Shown: positions 19,588 to 28,784 of the stretch, piece by piece
Numbering within the stretch: position 1 is the stretch's first letter
Layout of the letters: every line of letters starts with the position of its first letter
Assembly (NCBI RefSeq): GCF_003259255.1
Contig: NZ_QGOL01000002.1
Span: 434,001-498,000 of the forward strand
Length of the DNA: 64,000 nucleotides
Direction: 5' to 3'
Origin: Algoriphagus litoralis
GTDB lineage: Bacteria > Bacteroidota > Bacteroidia > Cytophagales > Cyclobacteriaceae
Translations under genes and position numbers: made by a program
The notes under the pieces: model-generated
Database searches by the model: none
What the model was told of the DNA's origin: nothing
The model's input: the letters and a program-made list of their open reading frames with translations, nothing else

Positions 19588-19620
19588 CTGTCGACTGTGG
19601 ACCGTGGACTGTTGACTACT
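19588..19620 (-). repeat. Right inverted repeat of the four-helix-bundle element
   Basis: Reads CTGTCGACTGTGGACCGTGG then ACTGTTGACTACT. Its reverse complement begins AGTAGTCAACAGTCCAC, matching the left repeat. The last base is the first base of the recX stop complement. Confidence 0.75.
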
Positions 19621-20126
19621 TAACCTTTCTGCAAACTAACCACAGCTTCCTGTACCAAATCCTGCTCATAGCCTCGGCTCATGAGGTATTGGATCACTTT
19701 ATACCGCTTTTTGAAATGGTCTTTTTCTAAAGTCTTTTCCCATTTTTTTTCAGCTTGAGTCAGCAGCGAATCGTAATATTCATCAGGGTCAATCTCCGAA
19801 AGCCCATATTGAATGCATCTGGGGCTGATGTCCCGCATCTTCAGCTCTTGGATTATCCGATTTCGTCCCCATCGTTTGATTCGGAATTTGCCGCGGGCAA
19901 AAGCTCTTGCATAGCGCTCTTCGTTGAGAAAGTCATCGGAAATCATTTCCGAGATCAGTTCTTCTGCAGCGTTTCCTTTTATCCCTTTCTCATACAGTTT
20001 GCGGCGCACTTCCCACTGACTTCGCTCCTGGTAGGCACAGTAAGTCTCTAGTTTTCCTTTAGCTTCCTCGAGTGACCAATACTTTTTTGGAGCTTGATCT
20101 GGGTTATATTTTCCCCAACCGGACAT
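19620..20126 (-). CDS. recX: RecX, regulator of RecA
   Basis: A 168-residue helical protein with RecX repeats: YCAYQERSQWEVRRKLYEKG, a middle repeat around FLNEERYARAFARGKFRIKR and the C-terminal repeat YKVIQYLMSRGYEQDLVQEA. RecX binds along the groove of RecA filaments and limits or modulates recombination. No recA is in the window, so the gene is separated from its target, as is common in this phylum. It is divergent from tpiA across 70 bases, and its stop abuts the four-helix-bundle element. Confidence 0.85.
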   Translation of the reverse strand: MSGWGKYNPDQAPKKYWSLEEAKGKLETYCAYQERSQWEVRRKLYEKGIKGNAAEELISEMISDDFLNEERYARAFARGKFRIKRWGRNRIIQELKMRDISPRCIQYGLSEIDPDEYYDSLLTQAEKKWEKTLEKDHFKKRYKVIQYLMSRGYEQDLVQEAVVSLQKG

Positions 20127-20196
20127 TTTTGGTAATTTTAAGCCAAAGTACCCTTCCTTATTCTTTTTTCAAACCTCTCTAAATTTTAAACCTATC

Positions 20197-20958
20197 ATGC
20201 GTAAAAAAATCGTTGCCGGCAACTGGAAGATGAATTTGACCTTTGACGAAGGCCAAAAACTGACTTCCGAAATCGTGAATATGTACAAAGATGAAGCAGT
20301 GAAAGATGTCATCGCTGTCTTGAATCCTCCTTTCCCACATATTTTTCCGGTAAAAAAACTAATTGGTGATACCCCGGGAATCGCCTTGGGTTCTCAAAAC
20401 TGTTCCGAGAAAGAAGCCGGTGCTTTTACGGGTGAAGTGTCAGCCAAAATTCTCGCATCCTTTGGGGTGAACTATGTGATCCTAGGCCACTCTGAGCGAA
20501 GAGAATATTTCAAGGAAGACAATGATTTGCTTGCCGAAAAAGTGAAGCAAGCGCTTTCAAACGGCTTGACGCCCATTTTTTGCTGTGGTGAATCTTTGGA
20601 AATTCGTGAGGCAGGAACCCATGAATCCAATGTGAAATTCCAATTGACAGCAAGTCTTTTTGATTTGAGCCCAGAAGAAATGGCCAAAGTCGTGATCGCA
20701 TACGAACCTATCTGGGCAATCGGTACAGGCAAAACTGCCACAGCGGATCAAGCACAAGAGATGCACGCAGCGCTGAGAAGACATATTGCTTCAAAATACG
20801 GGAAAGATTTGGCTGATAGCATCTCCATCTTGTATGGTGGAAGTGCAAATCCGGGAAATGCGAAGGAGCTTTTCTCAAAGCCAGACGTAGATGGCGGCCT
20901 GATTGGCGGTGCATCGCTTAAGTCCAGAGATTTCCTGGAAATCATCAAATCATTCTGA
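20197..20958 (+). CDS. tpiA: Triosephosphate isomerase
   Basis: The 253-residue TIM-barrel enzyme interconverts dihydroxyacetone phosphate and glyceraldehyde 3-phosphate in glycolysis. Catalytic residues are in place: Asn9-Lys11 in GNWKMN, His98 in ILGHSERR, Glu170 in AYEPIWAIGTGKTA and the phosphate loop YGGSANPGN. Length is typical for the bacterial enzyme. It is followed seven bases later by prmA, so the two are likely cotranscribed. Confidence 0.97.
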   Translation: MRKKIVAGNWKMNLTFDEGQKLTSEIVNMYKDEAVKDVIAVLNPPFPHIFPVKKLIGDTPGIALGSQNCSEKEAGAFTGEVSAKILASFGVNYVILGHSERREYFKEDNDLLAEKVKQALSNGLTPIFCCGESLEIREAGTHESNVKFQLTASLFDLSPEEMAKVVIAYEPIWAIGTGKTATADQAQEMHAALRRHIASKYGKDLADSISILYGGSANPGNAKELFSKPDVDGGLIGGASLKSRDFLEIIKSF

Positions 20959-20965
20959 TCACTAC

Positions 20966-21793
20966 ATGGATTACCTGGAGTTTAAAATCAAGTGCCTGGA
21001 TGAATTTCAGGAAATCCTCATAGCCGAATTGGCAGAGATCGGCTTCGATTCTTTCCTCGAAAATGAGGATGGAATCGATGCCTACATTCTCGAATCAGAA
21101 TTTGATCGGGGAAAATTCACCGCGGTGATTTCAGACTATCAAGAGGCAGGGCAAATCACCTTCAGTGAAGGCCTCATGCCCAAAGTCAACTGGAATGAGG
21201 AGTGGGAAAAAAACTATGATCCGATAGCAGTAGAAGACCTGGTCTATGTGCGGGCGTCTTTTCATGAGCCTAAGTCGGGTTTCAAGCACGAGATCGTCAT
21301 CAATCCAAAGATGTCCTTTGGGACAGGTCACCACGCCACCACTTTTCAAATGCTTCGTCATCAGGGAGCACTGGACCACAGAGGCAAAAGAGTGCTCGAT
21401 GTGGGCTCCGGTACAGGAATATTGGCGATCATGGCTCATCTGCTTGGAGCAAGGGAGGTAGAGGCTTTTGACATCGATGACTGGTGTGTGGACAACGGAA
21501 ATGAAAACTTCGACCTAAATGGTCTGACTACCCGGATGGGTTTGGGTACGATCCGACAGGTTAACCCAGTAGGACCTTATGAGATCATCCTCGCTAATAT
21601 CAATAAAAACGTCCTGCTGGATGAACTGGGCATTTATGCTGCTCTTTTGACTCCCGGGGGACATTTGCTCTTGAGTGGTTTTTACACGGAAGACAGTGAA
21701 GATTTGCTGGAAGTGGCCTCACCGCTGGGACTTTCATTACTCGACAAATCCTCCAAGGATAACTGGGCTTCCTTGATTTTGCAGAAAAACTAA
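20966..21793 (+). CDS. prmA: Ribosomal protein L11 methyltransferase
   Basis: The start was taken as the ATG at 20966 (MDYLEFKIKCLDEF), just after the tpiA stop; a longer frame would run back into tpiA. The 275-residue enzyme trimethylates lysines and the N-terminus of ribosomal protein L11. It shows the PrmA N-terminal recognition domain, the linker NPKMSFGTGHHATT, motif I VLDVGSGTGILAIM (about 142-155) and the active-site motif LANINKNVLLDEL. Context with tpiA is conventional and gives no further functional hint. Confidence 0.92.
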   Translation: MDYLEFKIKCLDEFQEILIAELAEIGFDSFLENEDGIDAYILESEFDRGKFTAVISDYQEAGQITFSEGLMPKVNWNEEWEKNYDPIAVEDLVYVRASFHEPKSGFKHEIVINPKMSFGTGHHATTFQMLRHQGALDHRGKRVLDVGSGTGILAIMAHLLGAREVEAFDIDDWCVDNGNENFDLNGLTTRMGLGTIRQVNPVGPYEIILANINKNVLLDELGIYAALLTPGGHLLLSGFYTEDSEDLLEVASPLGLSLLDKSSKDNWASLILQKN

Positions 21794-21873
21794 AAAGTGA
21801 TAAGGTTTCCTTGGGATTGATTCCAATAAAGCGGAAGTTTTCATCCTAAGTTATTCCTGTCCCAACTAGAAAA

Positions 21874-22065
21874 ATGAACGAACTGATTCTTTACGCACTT
21901 ATTTTTCTCTTCCTGATCGGCCATTGCCTTTTGGCGGGAAAGATGTATCGTGCTGTCCATCAGGACCCCGGCTTGAGTTTCAGGGAAAAAAATGACTGGA
22001 AACTAAAAGCGTTGATTTTTCCAGGCTATTTCTGGTTTCAGTACTTGAAACAAAAACAGGCCTAA
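21874..22065 (+). CDS. Small single-pass membrane protein, unknown
   Basis: A 63-residue product has one hydrophobic N-terminal helix (about 3-22, ILYALIFLFLIGHCLLAGK) followed by a charged, aromatic tail ending in FWFQYLKQKQA. It is not a recognised family. It sits in the same direction between prmA and recJ with about 80-100 base gaps on each side. The coding call rests on composition and a clean ATG only. Confidence 0.55.
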   Translation: MNELILYALIFLFLIGHCLLAGKMYRAVHQDPGLSFREKNDWKLKALIFPGYFWFQYLKQKQA

Positions 22066-22170
22066 TTCTGCCAATAAGGAAACTTTTTGACCTATTTATC
22101 CGCTAAAAAGAGATTACCCAAACCAATCTGCAAGCGGCATTCATCCCGTTTACTTTTGTAATTTAGCCAC

Positions 22171-23895
22171 ATGGAGTACGTCTGGAAACAAAAACCCAAA
22201 GCTTCGCAAGAAGCAATCGAAAAACTCGGCAAAGAAATCAACGTGAATCCCACTTTGGCCAATATGCTGATCAATCGGGGCGTAGAGAGTTTTGATCAGG
22301 CAAAAGACTACTTCCGACCTAGCCTCAGCCAGCTACATGATCCATTTCTGATGCAAGACATGGAGGCAGCAGTTCATCGAATCCATCATGCAGTCCTAAA
22401 TCAGGAGAAAATTCTCGTGTATGGGGACTATGATGTGGATGGTACCACCGCGGTAGCGCTGATGTACAGTTTTTTGAAGACGTTTTATCCGAATGTCGAT
22501 TTTTACATTCCCGACCGATACAAAGAGGGCTATGGAATCTCCGAGCGAGGAGTAAGAGTGGCTTCTGAAAATGGGTTTTCATTGATCATAGCACTTGATT
22601 GTGGGATCAAAGCCATTGACAAAGTTCGGCTTGCATCAGAACTCGGTGTGGATTTCATCATCTGCGACCACCATACTCCGGGAGATGAGCTTCCAGCTGC
22701 CGTAGCAGTCTTGGATGCCAAAAGAAAAGACTGTCGCTATCCATACAAGGAGCTGAGCGGATGTGGAGTAGGCTTCAAGCTAATCCAAGCCTACGCCAAA
22801 TTCGCCGGAATTGAAGAGTCCAGTCTGTACAATTACCTCGATCTATTGGTTGTGAGCATTGCGGCGGATATCGTACCGATTTCAGGAGAAAATCGGATTT
22901 TGGCTTACTACGGACTAGACCGGATCAACAATATTCCCCGGCCAGGACTGAAAGCACTTATTCTTCAGGCCAAAGTAGAGAAGGAAATTCAGATCTCAGA
23001 CATTGTCTTCAAAATTGGACCACGAATCAACGCTTCCGGAAGACTTGAGCATGCGAAAGCTTCCGTGGAACTTCTCATTGCCCCAAACCTCGACGAAGCC
23101 ATCGAGCGCGCCAAGCTCGTCGATGAAGTGAACTCCACCCGTAGAAACTTCGATGAAAACATCACCAAGGAGGCTTTTGAGATGCTAGCCATTCGGGAGG
23201 AAACTGCGCAGTGGAACTCCACAGTGCTGTTCAAGCAGGATTGGCACAAGGGCGTCATTGGTATTGTGGCGAGTAGATGCATTGAGAAGTATTACCGCCC
23301 TACCATTATCCTTACAGAGTCCAATAACAAAGCAACAGGAAGTGCTCGCTCGGTCGTCGATTTCGACATCTATGAGGCGATTGCAGAATGTGCAGAGCTT
23401 TTGGATCAGTTTGGAGGACACAAATATGCCGCAGGTCTGACCCTTTCGGTGGAAAATGTCCCTGCATTTCAGGAGAAATTTGAGCAGGTAGTTCGGAGTA
23501 GAATAGAAGAAATCCACCTCAAACCGGTCATTGAAGTGGATGATATATTGCTTTTGGATCAGATCAATTACAAGTTTTATAATATTCTGAAGCAAATGGC
23601 CCCATTTGGCCCTGGAAATACAGAGCCTGTTTTCCGTATTTCCAATGTTTTTGCCGATGAAGTGACCGTCTTAAAGGACAAACATCTACGTTTTAAAATC
23701 ATTCAGGACGGACAGGTGACTACCCCTGTCTGCTTGGGATTTGGGATGGCAGATCGGGCAAAAGACCCTGATTTGACTACTGTAAATATGCTTCGAGGGA
23801 AAATGCGCTGCGACCTGGTGGTAGAAATGCGGGAGAATTTCTTCCGGGACAAAAGCAGCTTGCAACTCTATGTGAAAGACATCAAATTTGACTGA
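22171..23895 (+). CDS. recJ: Single-stranded-DNA-specific exonuclease RecJ
   Basis: The 574-residue 5'-3' single-strand exonuclease of recombination and mismatch repair belongs to the DHH phosphoesterase family. Metal-binding motifs are visible: GDYDVDGT (85-92), [10 protein letters not shown] (about 151-160) and CDHH (165-168). The DHHA1 region with [11 protein letters not shown] follows, then an OB-like C-terminal part with [12 protein letters not shown]. Size matches the family. The gene is followed one base later by lptB, beginning a tightly packed run recJ-lptB-GH3. Confidence 0.95.
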   Translation: MEYVWKQKPKASQEAIEKLGKEINVNPTLANMLINRGVESFDQAKDYFRPSLSQLHDPFLMQDMEAAVHRIHHAVLNQEKILVYGDYDVDGTTAVALMYSFLKTFYPNVDFYIPDRYKEGYGISERGVRVASENGFSLIIALDCGIKAIDKVRLASELGVDFIICDHHTPGDELPAAVAVLDAKRKDCRYPYKELSGCGVGFKLIQAYAKFAGIEESSLYNYLDLLVVSIAADIVPISGENRILAYYGLDRINNIPRPGLKALILQAKVEKEIQISDIVFKIGPRINASGRLEHAKASVELLIAPNLDEAIERAKLVDEVNSTRRNFDENITKEAFEMLAIREETAQWNSTVLFKQDWHKGVIGIVASRCIEKYYRPTIILTESNNKATGSARSVVDFDIYEAIAECAELLDQFGGHKYAAGLTLSVENVPAFQEKFEQVVRSRIEEIHLKPVIEVDDILLLDQINYKFYNILKQMAPFGPGNTEPVFRISNVFADEVTVLKDKHLRFKIIQDGQVTTPVCLGFGMADRAKDPDLTTVNMLRGKMRCDLVVEMRENFFRDKSSLQLYVKDIKFD

Positions 23896-23896
23896 T

Positions 23897-24634
23897 ATGA
23901 TGCTACGAGCCGAACACCTCGTCAAAATATACAAAGGCCGCCGCGTGGTCAACGACATCTCCGTTCAGGTAGAGCAGGGAGAAATAGTCGGTTTGCTGGG
24001 TCCAAATGGGGCAGGAAAGACGACATCCTTCTACATGATCGTAGGGCTGATCCAGCCCAATGAAGGAAAGATTTTTCTCGAAAATGATGAAATCACCAGT
24101 CTGCCGATGTACAAGCGGGCCAAACTGGGAATCGGCTATCTCGCTCAGGAGGCTTCGGTATTCAGAAAGCTGTCTGTGGAAGAGAATATCCTGGCGGTCT
24201 TGGAAATGACCAAAATGCCAAAAGTCCAGCAAAAAGAAAAAATGGAAAGTCTTCTGGAGGAGTTTAGCCTCACCCATGTACGTAAAAATCTCGGTATGGT
24301 ACTTTCCGGTGGAGAAAGAAGAAGAACCGAAATTGCCCGTGCCTTGGCCGTGGATCCAAAATTTGTGCTTTTGGATGAACCATTTGCCGGTGTAGATCCC
24401 ATAGCTGTGGAAGAAATCCAAACTATCGTAGCCAAACTTAAAACCAAAAATATTGGCATCCTGATCACAGATCACAATGTCAATGAAACACTCTCCATCA
24501 CAGACAGAGCTTACCTGATGTTTGAAGGCAGGCTGCTCAAAGCAGGTACGGCAGAAGAACTTGCAGCTGATGAGCAGGTACGCAAGGTGTATTTGGGTAG
24601 TCAGTTTGAGCTGAAACGCAAAATTTTTAACTAA
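23897..24634 (+). CDS. lptB: LPS export ATPase LptB
   Basis: The start was chosen at ATG 23897, one base after the recJ stop; an adjacent ATG at 23900 and an upstream TTG are alternatives. The 245-residue cytoplasmic ATPase powers extraction of lipopolysaccharide from the inner membrane through LptFG. Motifs are Walker [10 protein letters not shown]-loop YLAQEASVF, signature LSGGERRR and Walker [14 protein letters not shown], the last typical of LptB. Its partner lptFG and lptC genes are not in the window. Its TAA shares one base with the ATG of the GH3 gene. Confidence 0.93.
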   Translation: MMLRAEHLVKIYKGRRVVNDISVQVEQGEIVGLLGPNGAGKTTSFYMIVGLIQPNEGKIFLENDEITSLPMYKRAKLGIGYLAQEASVFRKLSVEENILAVLEMTKMPKVQQKEKMESLLEEFSLTHVRKNLGMVLSGGERRRTEIARALAVDPKFVLLDEPFAGVDPIAVEEIQTIVAKLKTKNIGILITDHNVNETLSITDRAYLMFEGRLLKAGTAEELAADEQVRKVYLGSQFELKRKIFN

Positions 24635-26154
24635 TGGAAGTGATCAACAGCTTCATGACCTGGATTTTTAAAAACCGGATAGGTCAAATTGAGAATTTCA
24701 AACAAAACCCGATTCAAGTTCAGGAGGCTACATTCCAGGAGCTGTTAGAATCAGGAAAACGGACCGAATTCGGAAAGCTATATGGTTTGGAACAGGTGAA
24801 GTCCTATTCGGATTTCGCCAAAAATGTCCCAGTTTTTGATTACGAATCCTTTAAACCTTTCATCGAAAAAACGATGCAGGGCAAACAGAACGTCATTTGG
24901 AATTCAGACATAGAATGGTTTGCAAAGTCATCGGGGACCACTGGTAGCCGGAGCAAATACATCCCCGTATCAGAAGAAAGCCTGGAGGAATGCCACTACA
25001 AAGGAGGCAAGGACATGGTTTCCCTGTATGTCTCAAACTATCCTGACTCCAAACTTTTTACCGGAAAAAGCTTGACCATCGGAGGGACTTTGGAGAAAAA
25101 TCCTTTGAATCCTCAGGGCACCGCCAAAGCCGGCGATGTTTCCGCAGTCATCATGCAGAATCTTCCGATTTGGGCTCAATTTGCCAGAACTCCATCCCTG
25201 GAAACTGCCCTGATGGGTGAATGGGAAGCCAAAATCGAAAAGATGGCTCAGGAGACCATGAACGAAAATGTCACCTGTATCGCAGGCGTTCCTACTTGGA
25301 CCATCGTGCTGCTGCGTCGGATTCTGGAGCTGAAAAAAGCAAAAAACATCCTTGAGGTCTGGCCTAATCTTGAAATTTTCTTTCACGGTGCCGTAGCCTT
25401 TGGGCCTTACCGAAGTCTTTTCAAGGAATTGATTCCTTCGGAAAAGATGCATTACATGGAGACCTACAATGCCTCCGAGGGATTTTTTGGAATTCAGGAT
25501 CAACCCAATTCCGATGAATTGCTGCTTCTGCTGGATTATGGGATATTCTATGAGTTTATTCCTATGGAAGAGTGGGAAAAAGAAAACCCAAATGTTGTCT
25601 CGCTGAAAGATGTGGAAGTAGGGCAAAACTACGCCATGATTATTACGACTAATGGAGGACTTTGGCGGTACAAAATCGGTGATACCCTGAAATTTACCTC
25701 CATCTCACCCTATCGTTTTCGGATTTCTGGTAGAACCAAACATTTTATCAATGCCTTTGGCGAAGAAGTAATCGTGGAAAACGCCGAAGCAGCCATCCAG
25801 TTTGCGGCGGAAAGTACAAACTCGACCATTGCCAATTTCACTGCAGCACCGGTGTATTTTGAGGGAAATGGCTCAAATGGTGCCCATGAATGGATTGTAG
25901 AGTTCAGAACTCCCCCTTCCGATTTAAGCCAATTCACAGAGTTGCTTGATCAGCAACTCCGTCAAGTCAACTCAGACTACGATGCCAAGCGGTACAAAAA
26001 TTTGGCTTTGAAGATGCCGATTGTGCACCAAGCACCGGAAGGGCTCTTTGAGTCCTGGCTAAGAAAAAAAGGAAAGCTGGGTGGTCAGCACAAAGTGCCG
26101 AGACTTTCCAATTCAAGAGAGTATTTGGAGGAAATATTGGAGATGGTGAAATGA
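24634..26154 (+). CDS. GH3 family protein (putative acyl-acid amido synthetase)
   Basis: A 506-residue relative of plant GH3 enzymes, which adenylate a carboxylic acid and couple it to an amino acid. The nucleotide-binding motifs are present: SSGTTGSRSKYIP (from residue 99), the motif-II equivalent METYNASEGFFG, and NGGLWRYKIGDT. The bacterial substrate is unknown; plant hormones are not implied. The start codon overlaps the lptB stop by one base and the 3' end overlaps the next gene as ATGA, so it is translationally coupled on both sides. A decayed copy of the 3' end of such a gene lies about 0.6 kb downstream. Confidence 0.88.
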   Translation: MEVINSFMTWIFKNRIGQIENFKQNPIQVQEATFQELLESGKRTEFGKLYGLEQVKSYSDFAKNVPVFDYESFKPFIEKTMQGKQNVIWNSDIEWFAKSSGTTGSRSKYIPVSEESLEECHYKGGKDMVSLYVSNYPDSKLFTGKSLTIGGTLEKNPLNPQGTAKAGDVSAVIMQNLPIWAQFARTPSLETALMGEWEAKIEKMAQETMNENVTCIAGVPTWTIVLLRRILELKKAKNILEVWPNLEIFFHGAVAFGPYRSLFKELIPSEKMHYMETYNASEGFFGIQDQPNSDELLLLLDYGIFYEFIPMEEWEKENPNVVSLKDVEVGQNYAMIITTNGGLWRYKIGDTLKFTSISPYRFRISGRTKHFINAFGEEVIVENAEAAIQFAAESTNSTIANFTAAPVYFEGNGSNGAHEWIVEFRTPPSDLSQFTELLDQQLRQVNSDYDAKRYKNLALKMPIVHQAPEGLFESWLRKKGKLGGQHKVPRLSNSREYLEEILEMVK

Positions 26155-26639
26155 ATAAAATAAAGCTGACTCTGCTCTTGTTTATGATTTCCCTAGGATC
26201 TTCCTGGGCCTGTGAGTGTATTATTCCTTCAGACTATAGTTTGAAGGATGCTGTTGATGGGCATCCAGTTATTTTTTTAGCCGAAGTAGTTTCGATAGAA
26301 GACCCCAAAGACCCTAATTTTGAGTGGGTAGGTGATTTAGTTTTCGATTCCCTTTACTATAAAAAGAGAGGCTACGAACCTCAATTCCGAATAATTGAAG
26401 TGCTGAAAGGTAAAGTTGGTAAAGAGCGAAAAGGAGATCGTTTATTCTTTCAATCTGATTTTTCTACTTGTTCAGTTTCTTTCCAGTTAGGGAAAACGTA
26501 TTTGGTCTTTGCCTATCGAGAAGAGAGTGGTACCCTTGGAACTAGCTCTTGTTCCCTAAGATTTCAATTTGAAAATCAGGAAGCATCTAAAGCCAAACGA
26601 AAAGAAATAAAAAAAGCGCTTCGTCAAAAAGTGAGTTGA
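26151..26639 (+). CDS. Secreted cysteine-containing protein, NTR/TIMP-like
   Basis: A 162-residue product with a signal peptide ending ...GSSWA, so the mature chain starts with Cys-Glu-Cys. It has a beta-rich body (VIFLAEVVSIE, FRIIEVLKGKVG, FSTCSVSFQLGKTYLVFAYR) and a further Cys in TSSCSLRF. A free N-terminal CxC followed by an OB-like barrel is the layout of netrin/TIMP-type domains, so this family is suggested by pattern and not proven. The coding start overlaps the GH3 stop by four bases. It acts outside the cytoplasm, and the function is unknown. Confidence 0.7.
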   Translation: MNKIKLTLLLFMISLGSSWACECIIPSDYSLKDAVDGHPVIFLAEVVSIEDPKDPNFEWVGDLVFDSLYYKKRGYEPQFRIIEVLKGKVGKERKGDRLFFQSDFSTCSVSFQLGKTYLVFAYREESGTLGTSSCSLRFQFENQEASKAKRKEIKKALRQKVS

Positions 26640-26702
26640 TCCTTGAAAGACGGTCTTTTTATACTAAATAAATGATCCTTTGGATATGCTGATCTCACAA
26701 CT

Positions 26703-26823
26703 GGCCCGGCATGCAATTTCTGAGTCTTGACTGAGGAAAAAAGGAAAGCTGGGCGGTCAGAAAAAAGTGATGAGACTTTCCAATTCAGGAGAGTAGTTGG
26801 AGGAAATTTTAGAACTAATCTAA
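26703..26823 (+). pseudogene. Remnant of a GH3 gene 3' end
   Basis: From about 26717 to 26823 the sequence closely follows the last ~100 bases of the intact GH3 gene (about 26047-26154), and more loosely from 26703. Read in the homologous frame it gives ES-stop-LRKKGKLGGQKKVMRLSNSGE-stop-LEEILELI-stop, with two in-frame stops. It is therefore a decayed partial duplicate or the tail of a lost paralogue. The surrounding bases (26640-26702 and 26824-26988) show no other gene. Confidence 0.85.
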
Positions 26824-26988
26824 AAACCAGCTTTTTAGGATTTGAAAATAATTGGAGGAGATTACTTCAAGTTGTAAATTCCTTACAACTTCCAGCTTCT
26901 ATGAAATGCCCACGAGAAAAGGTTCTCAGACAGGAGAATCCTTATTTAGGGCATTCCATCTGGCAGAAATAAATCAAATTATAAACAC

Positions 26989-27555
26989 ATGAAAAACCTC
27001 CTCATCCTCCTCTTGGTATTTGGGGTAGCATATCCAACTTTAGCGCAGCGATCAGCTACTTCCACTTCCACCGCCAGAAAGCCAGTCAGCGTCAGACAGG
27101 CTACCAGTAACCTGAAGCTTCAATATAAAGACCTGGTAATTGATAATCAGGATTCTGTGGCCTTGGAAGTCAATACAGGCAATGTGCCAGCGGCACTTTC
27201 GCTCACAGTCAATTCCCCTTCCCTGATCATACCGGTTTGTAAGGCGTGTTTCTCTAGTTCATCTGGACCCAAGTTTCCTGTTACCGTTAAAAACTCAGGA
27301 GGCACCGACTCCGAATCCAGCTTTATTTTGGTCCAATTGTATTACAAAAAGGACGGCAAGAGCATCCTCATAGCAGAGACCGGGAAATCTGCCCCACCAA
27401 TAGCCCCGGGGAAATCTGCCATTGTAGAATTTCAGAAAAGTGATTTTTGTGCCCAAGTTCAAAAAGCTGTTTCCAGCACTTATGCCACTCAGACATTAAG
27501 TTATGTACAGGCAAAAGTCAGTCTGGTTGAAGAAATCAACTTTGGGTTGAAGTAA
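26989..27555 (+). CDS. Secreted protein of unknown function
   Basis: The 188-residue product has a clear signal peptide (to about ...PTLAQR), a Ser/Thr-rich linker (SATSTSTARKPV) and a beta-rich body with two cysteines close together (CKACFSSSSG) and another in SDFCAQV. A CARDB- or Ig-like extracellular fold is possible from phrases such as VTVKNSGGTDSE, which is typical of such domains, and IAPGKSAIVEF. The precise role is unknown. The next 250 bases hold no gene. Confidence 0.75.
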   Translation: MKNLLILLLVFGVAYPTLAQRSATSTSTARKPVSVRQATSNLKLQYKDLVIDNQDSVALEVNTGNVPAALSLTVNSPSLIIPVCKACFSSSSGPKFPVTVKNSGGTDSESSFILVQLYYKKDGKSILIAETGKSAPPIAPGKSAIVEFQKSDFCAQVQKAVSSTYATQTLSYVQAKVSLVEEINFGLK

Positions 27556-27805
27556 GTTGGCTTCTTCTTAATTTCGATCCCTCAATTTTCTTCAGATCCT
27601 GTTGCAGAGCGATCTTGAGCCTATTTTTTTGCTGGGAAAGTAGCAAGAACTCAAGCTTTGTTTTTTGTCTAAAACAAAATTCAGGGTGGTTGAATTCGGA
27701 AAGAAATTTGCTTGACCGAGTGAGCAGAAAATTGATCTTCGAGCTAATTTTTGACCGTTTACAAAACACCTTAGGAATCCATGTGAACTGGTTTTATCTT
27801 GAACC

Positions 27806-28747
27806 ATGAGTAGAATTCACCTCTTTTTGATTTATTTTCTCTTGATAGTCTCCATTGCTTTGGGAGCTTGGGCTATCTTGAAAACTCCAAATTCGCCTTC
27901 TGGGCAGGTAGTTCAGATGGACGAAAGATCCTATCCAGTTCAGGCATTTACCGTGACTCGGGATTCGATCCGACTTTTTGACCTTCCTAAGAATCTGGAC
28001 TTTGCAGGTGAGAAAGTTCCACTGGAAAGAGGGGATATTTATGAGCGGCTGGAGCGTGAGATCTATGTCAATGCGTATTGGGAATCCAACATGATTTTGC
28101 TGTTGAAGCGCTCAGCCAAATACCTCCCTGCCATCGAGGCCATGCTAAAGGAAAATGGGATTCCGGATGATTTCAAATACTTGGCAATCGCTGAAAGTGC
28201 CCTGATGAATGTGGGTTCTCCTGCAGGCGCGAGAGGATTCTGGCAAATCCTGGAAAGCACGGGAAAAGAATATGGGCTAGAAATATCCAAAGACGTCGAT
28301 GAGCGGTATCATTTTGAAAAATCCACACTAGCCGCCACCAAATACCTTAAAAAAGCGCATGCCAAGTTTGGCGATTGGACAGCGGTCGCAGCAAGCTACA
28401 ACATGGGTCAGGCCGGATTTAGCCGTCGGCAGGAGGAGCAACTTCATGACAACTATTACGAACTCTACCTTAATGATGAGACGAGTCGCTATCTGTTTCG
28501 GATTCTTGCGTTCAAAGTGATTTTCGAAAATCCGGGAGCGTTTGGTTACCATTTTAAGGAAAGTGACTTTTACAAAAACCCCACTTTCCGCACAGTCCGA
28601 GTAGATGAAGATATCAAAGATCTACCAAGCTGGGCTAAAGCTCAGGGAAGTTCCTATAAAGATCTCAAGCTGTACAACCCTTGGCTGAGAGACCGGAATC
28701 TCAAGGTGAAAAGAGGAAAAATCTACGAAATAATCCTACCTGAATAA
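27806..28747 (+). CDS. Membrane-bound lytic transglycosylase (SLT domain, MltD-like)
   Basis: A 313-residue protein with an N-terminal signal anchor (about 5-24) and a lysozyme-like SLT domain. Catalytic Glu130 lies in YLAIAESAL, followed by GSPAGARGFWQI, AASYNMGQAG and later helices. Such enzymes cleave glycan strands of peptidoglycan with formation of 1,6-anhydro-muramic ends. The C-terminal ~45 residues (YNPWLRDRNLKVKRGKIYEI) look like a LysM wall-binding segment. It functions in the periplasm. Confidence 0.9.
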   Translation: MSRIHLFLIYFLLIVSIALGAWAILKTPNSPSGQVVQMDERSYPVQAFTVTRDSIRLFDLPKNLDFAGEKVPLERGDIYERLEREIYVNAYWESNMILLLKRSAKYLPAIEAMLKENGIPDDFKYLAIAESALMNVGSPAGARGFWQILESTGKEYGLEISKDVDERYHFEKSTLAATKYLKKAHAKFGDWTAVAASYNMGQAGFSRRQEEQLHDNYYELYLNDETSRYLFRILAFKVIFENPGAFGYHFKESDFYKNPTFRTVRVDEDIKDLPSWAKAQGSSYKDLKLYNPWLRDRNLKVKRGKIYEIILPE

Positions 28748-28784
28748 GGAAATAATTAAGAGAAAACCACCAACAAAAATCAAA

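Larger units (their letters stand above)
19071..19620. mobile_element. Four-helix-bundle element bounded by imperfect inverted repeats
   Basis: A 550-base unit contains one gene, the four-helix-bundle protein, between two related inverted repeats rich in the words GTCCAC and GTCGAC. Its left edge coincides with the stop of the desaturase gene and its right edge with the stop of recX, so it fills precisely the space between two convergent genes. No transposase is encoded. Similar small proteins occur inside 23S rRNA intervening sequences, which are also short gene-bearing insertions. That it is mobile is an inference from this arrangement. Confidence 0.55.

Noticed and set aside
26727-26972. 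81-residue open frame in the gap after the NTR-like gene
   Set aside because: It reads the GH3 remnant in the wrong frame; homology is only found in the frame with stops.
27592-27805. Open frames in the gap before the lytic transglycosylase
   Set aside because: Both strands give low-complexity products without conserved features; the 250 bases are left as intergenic.
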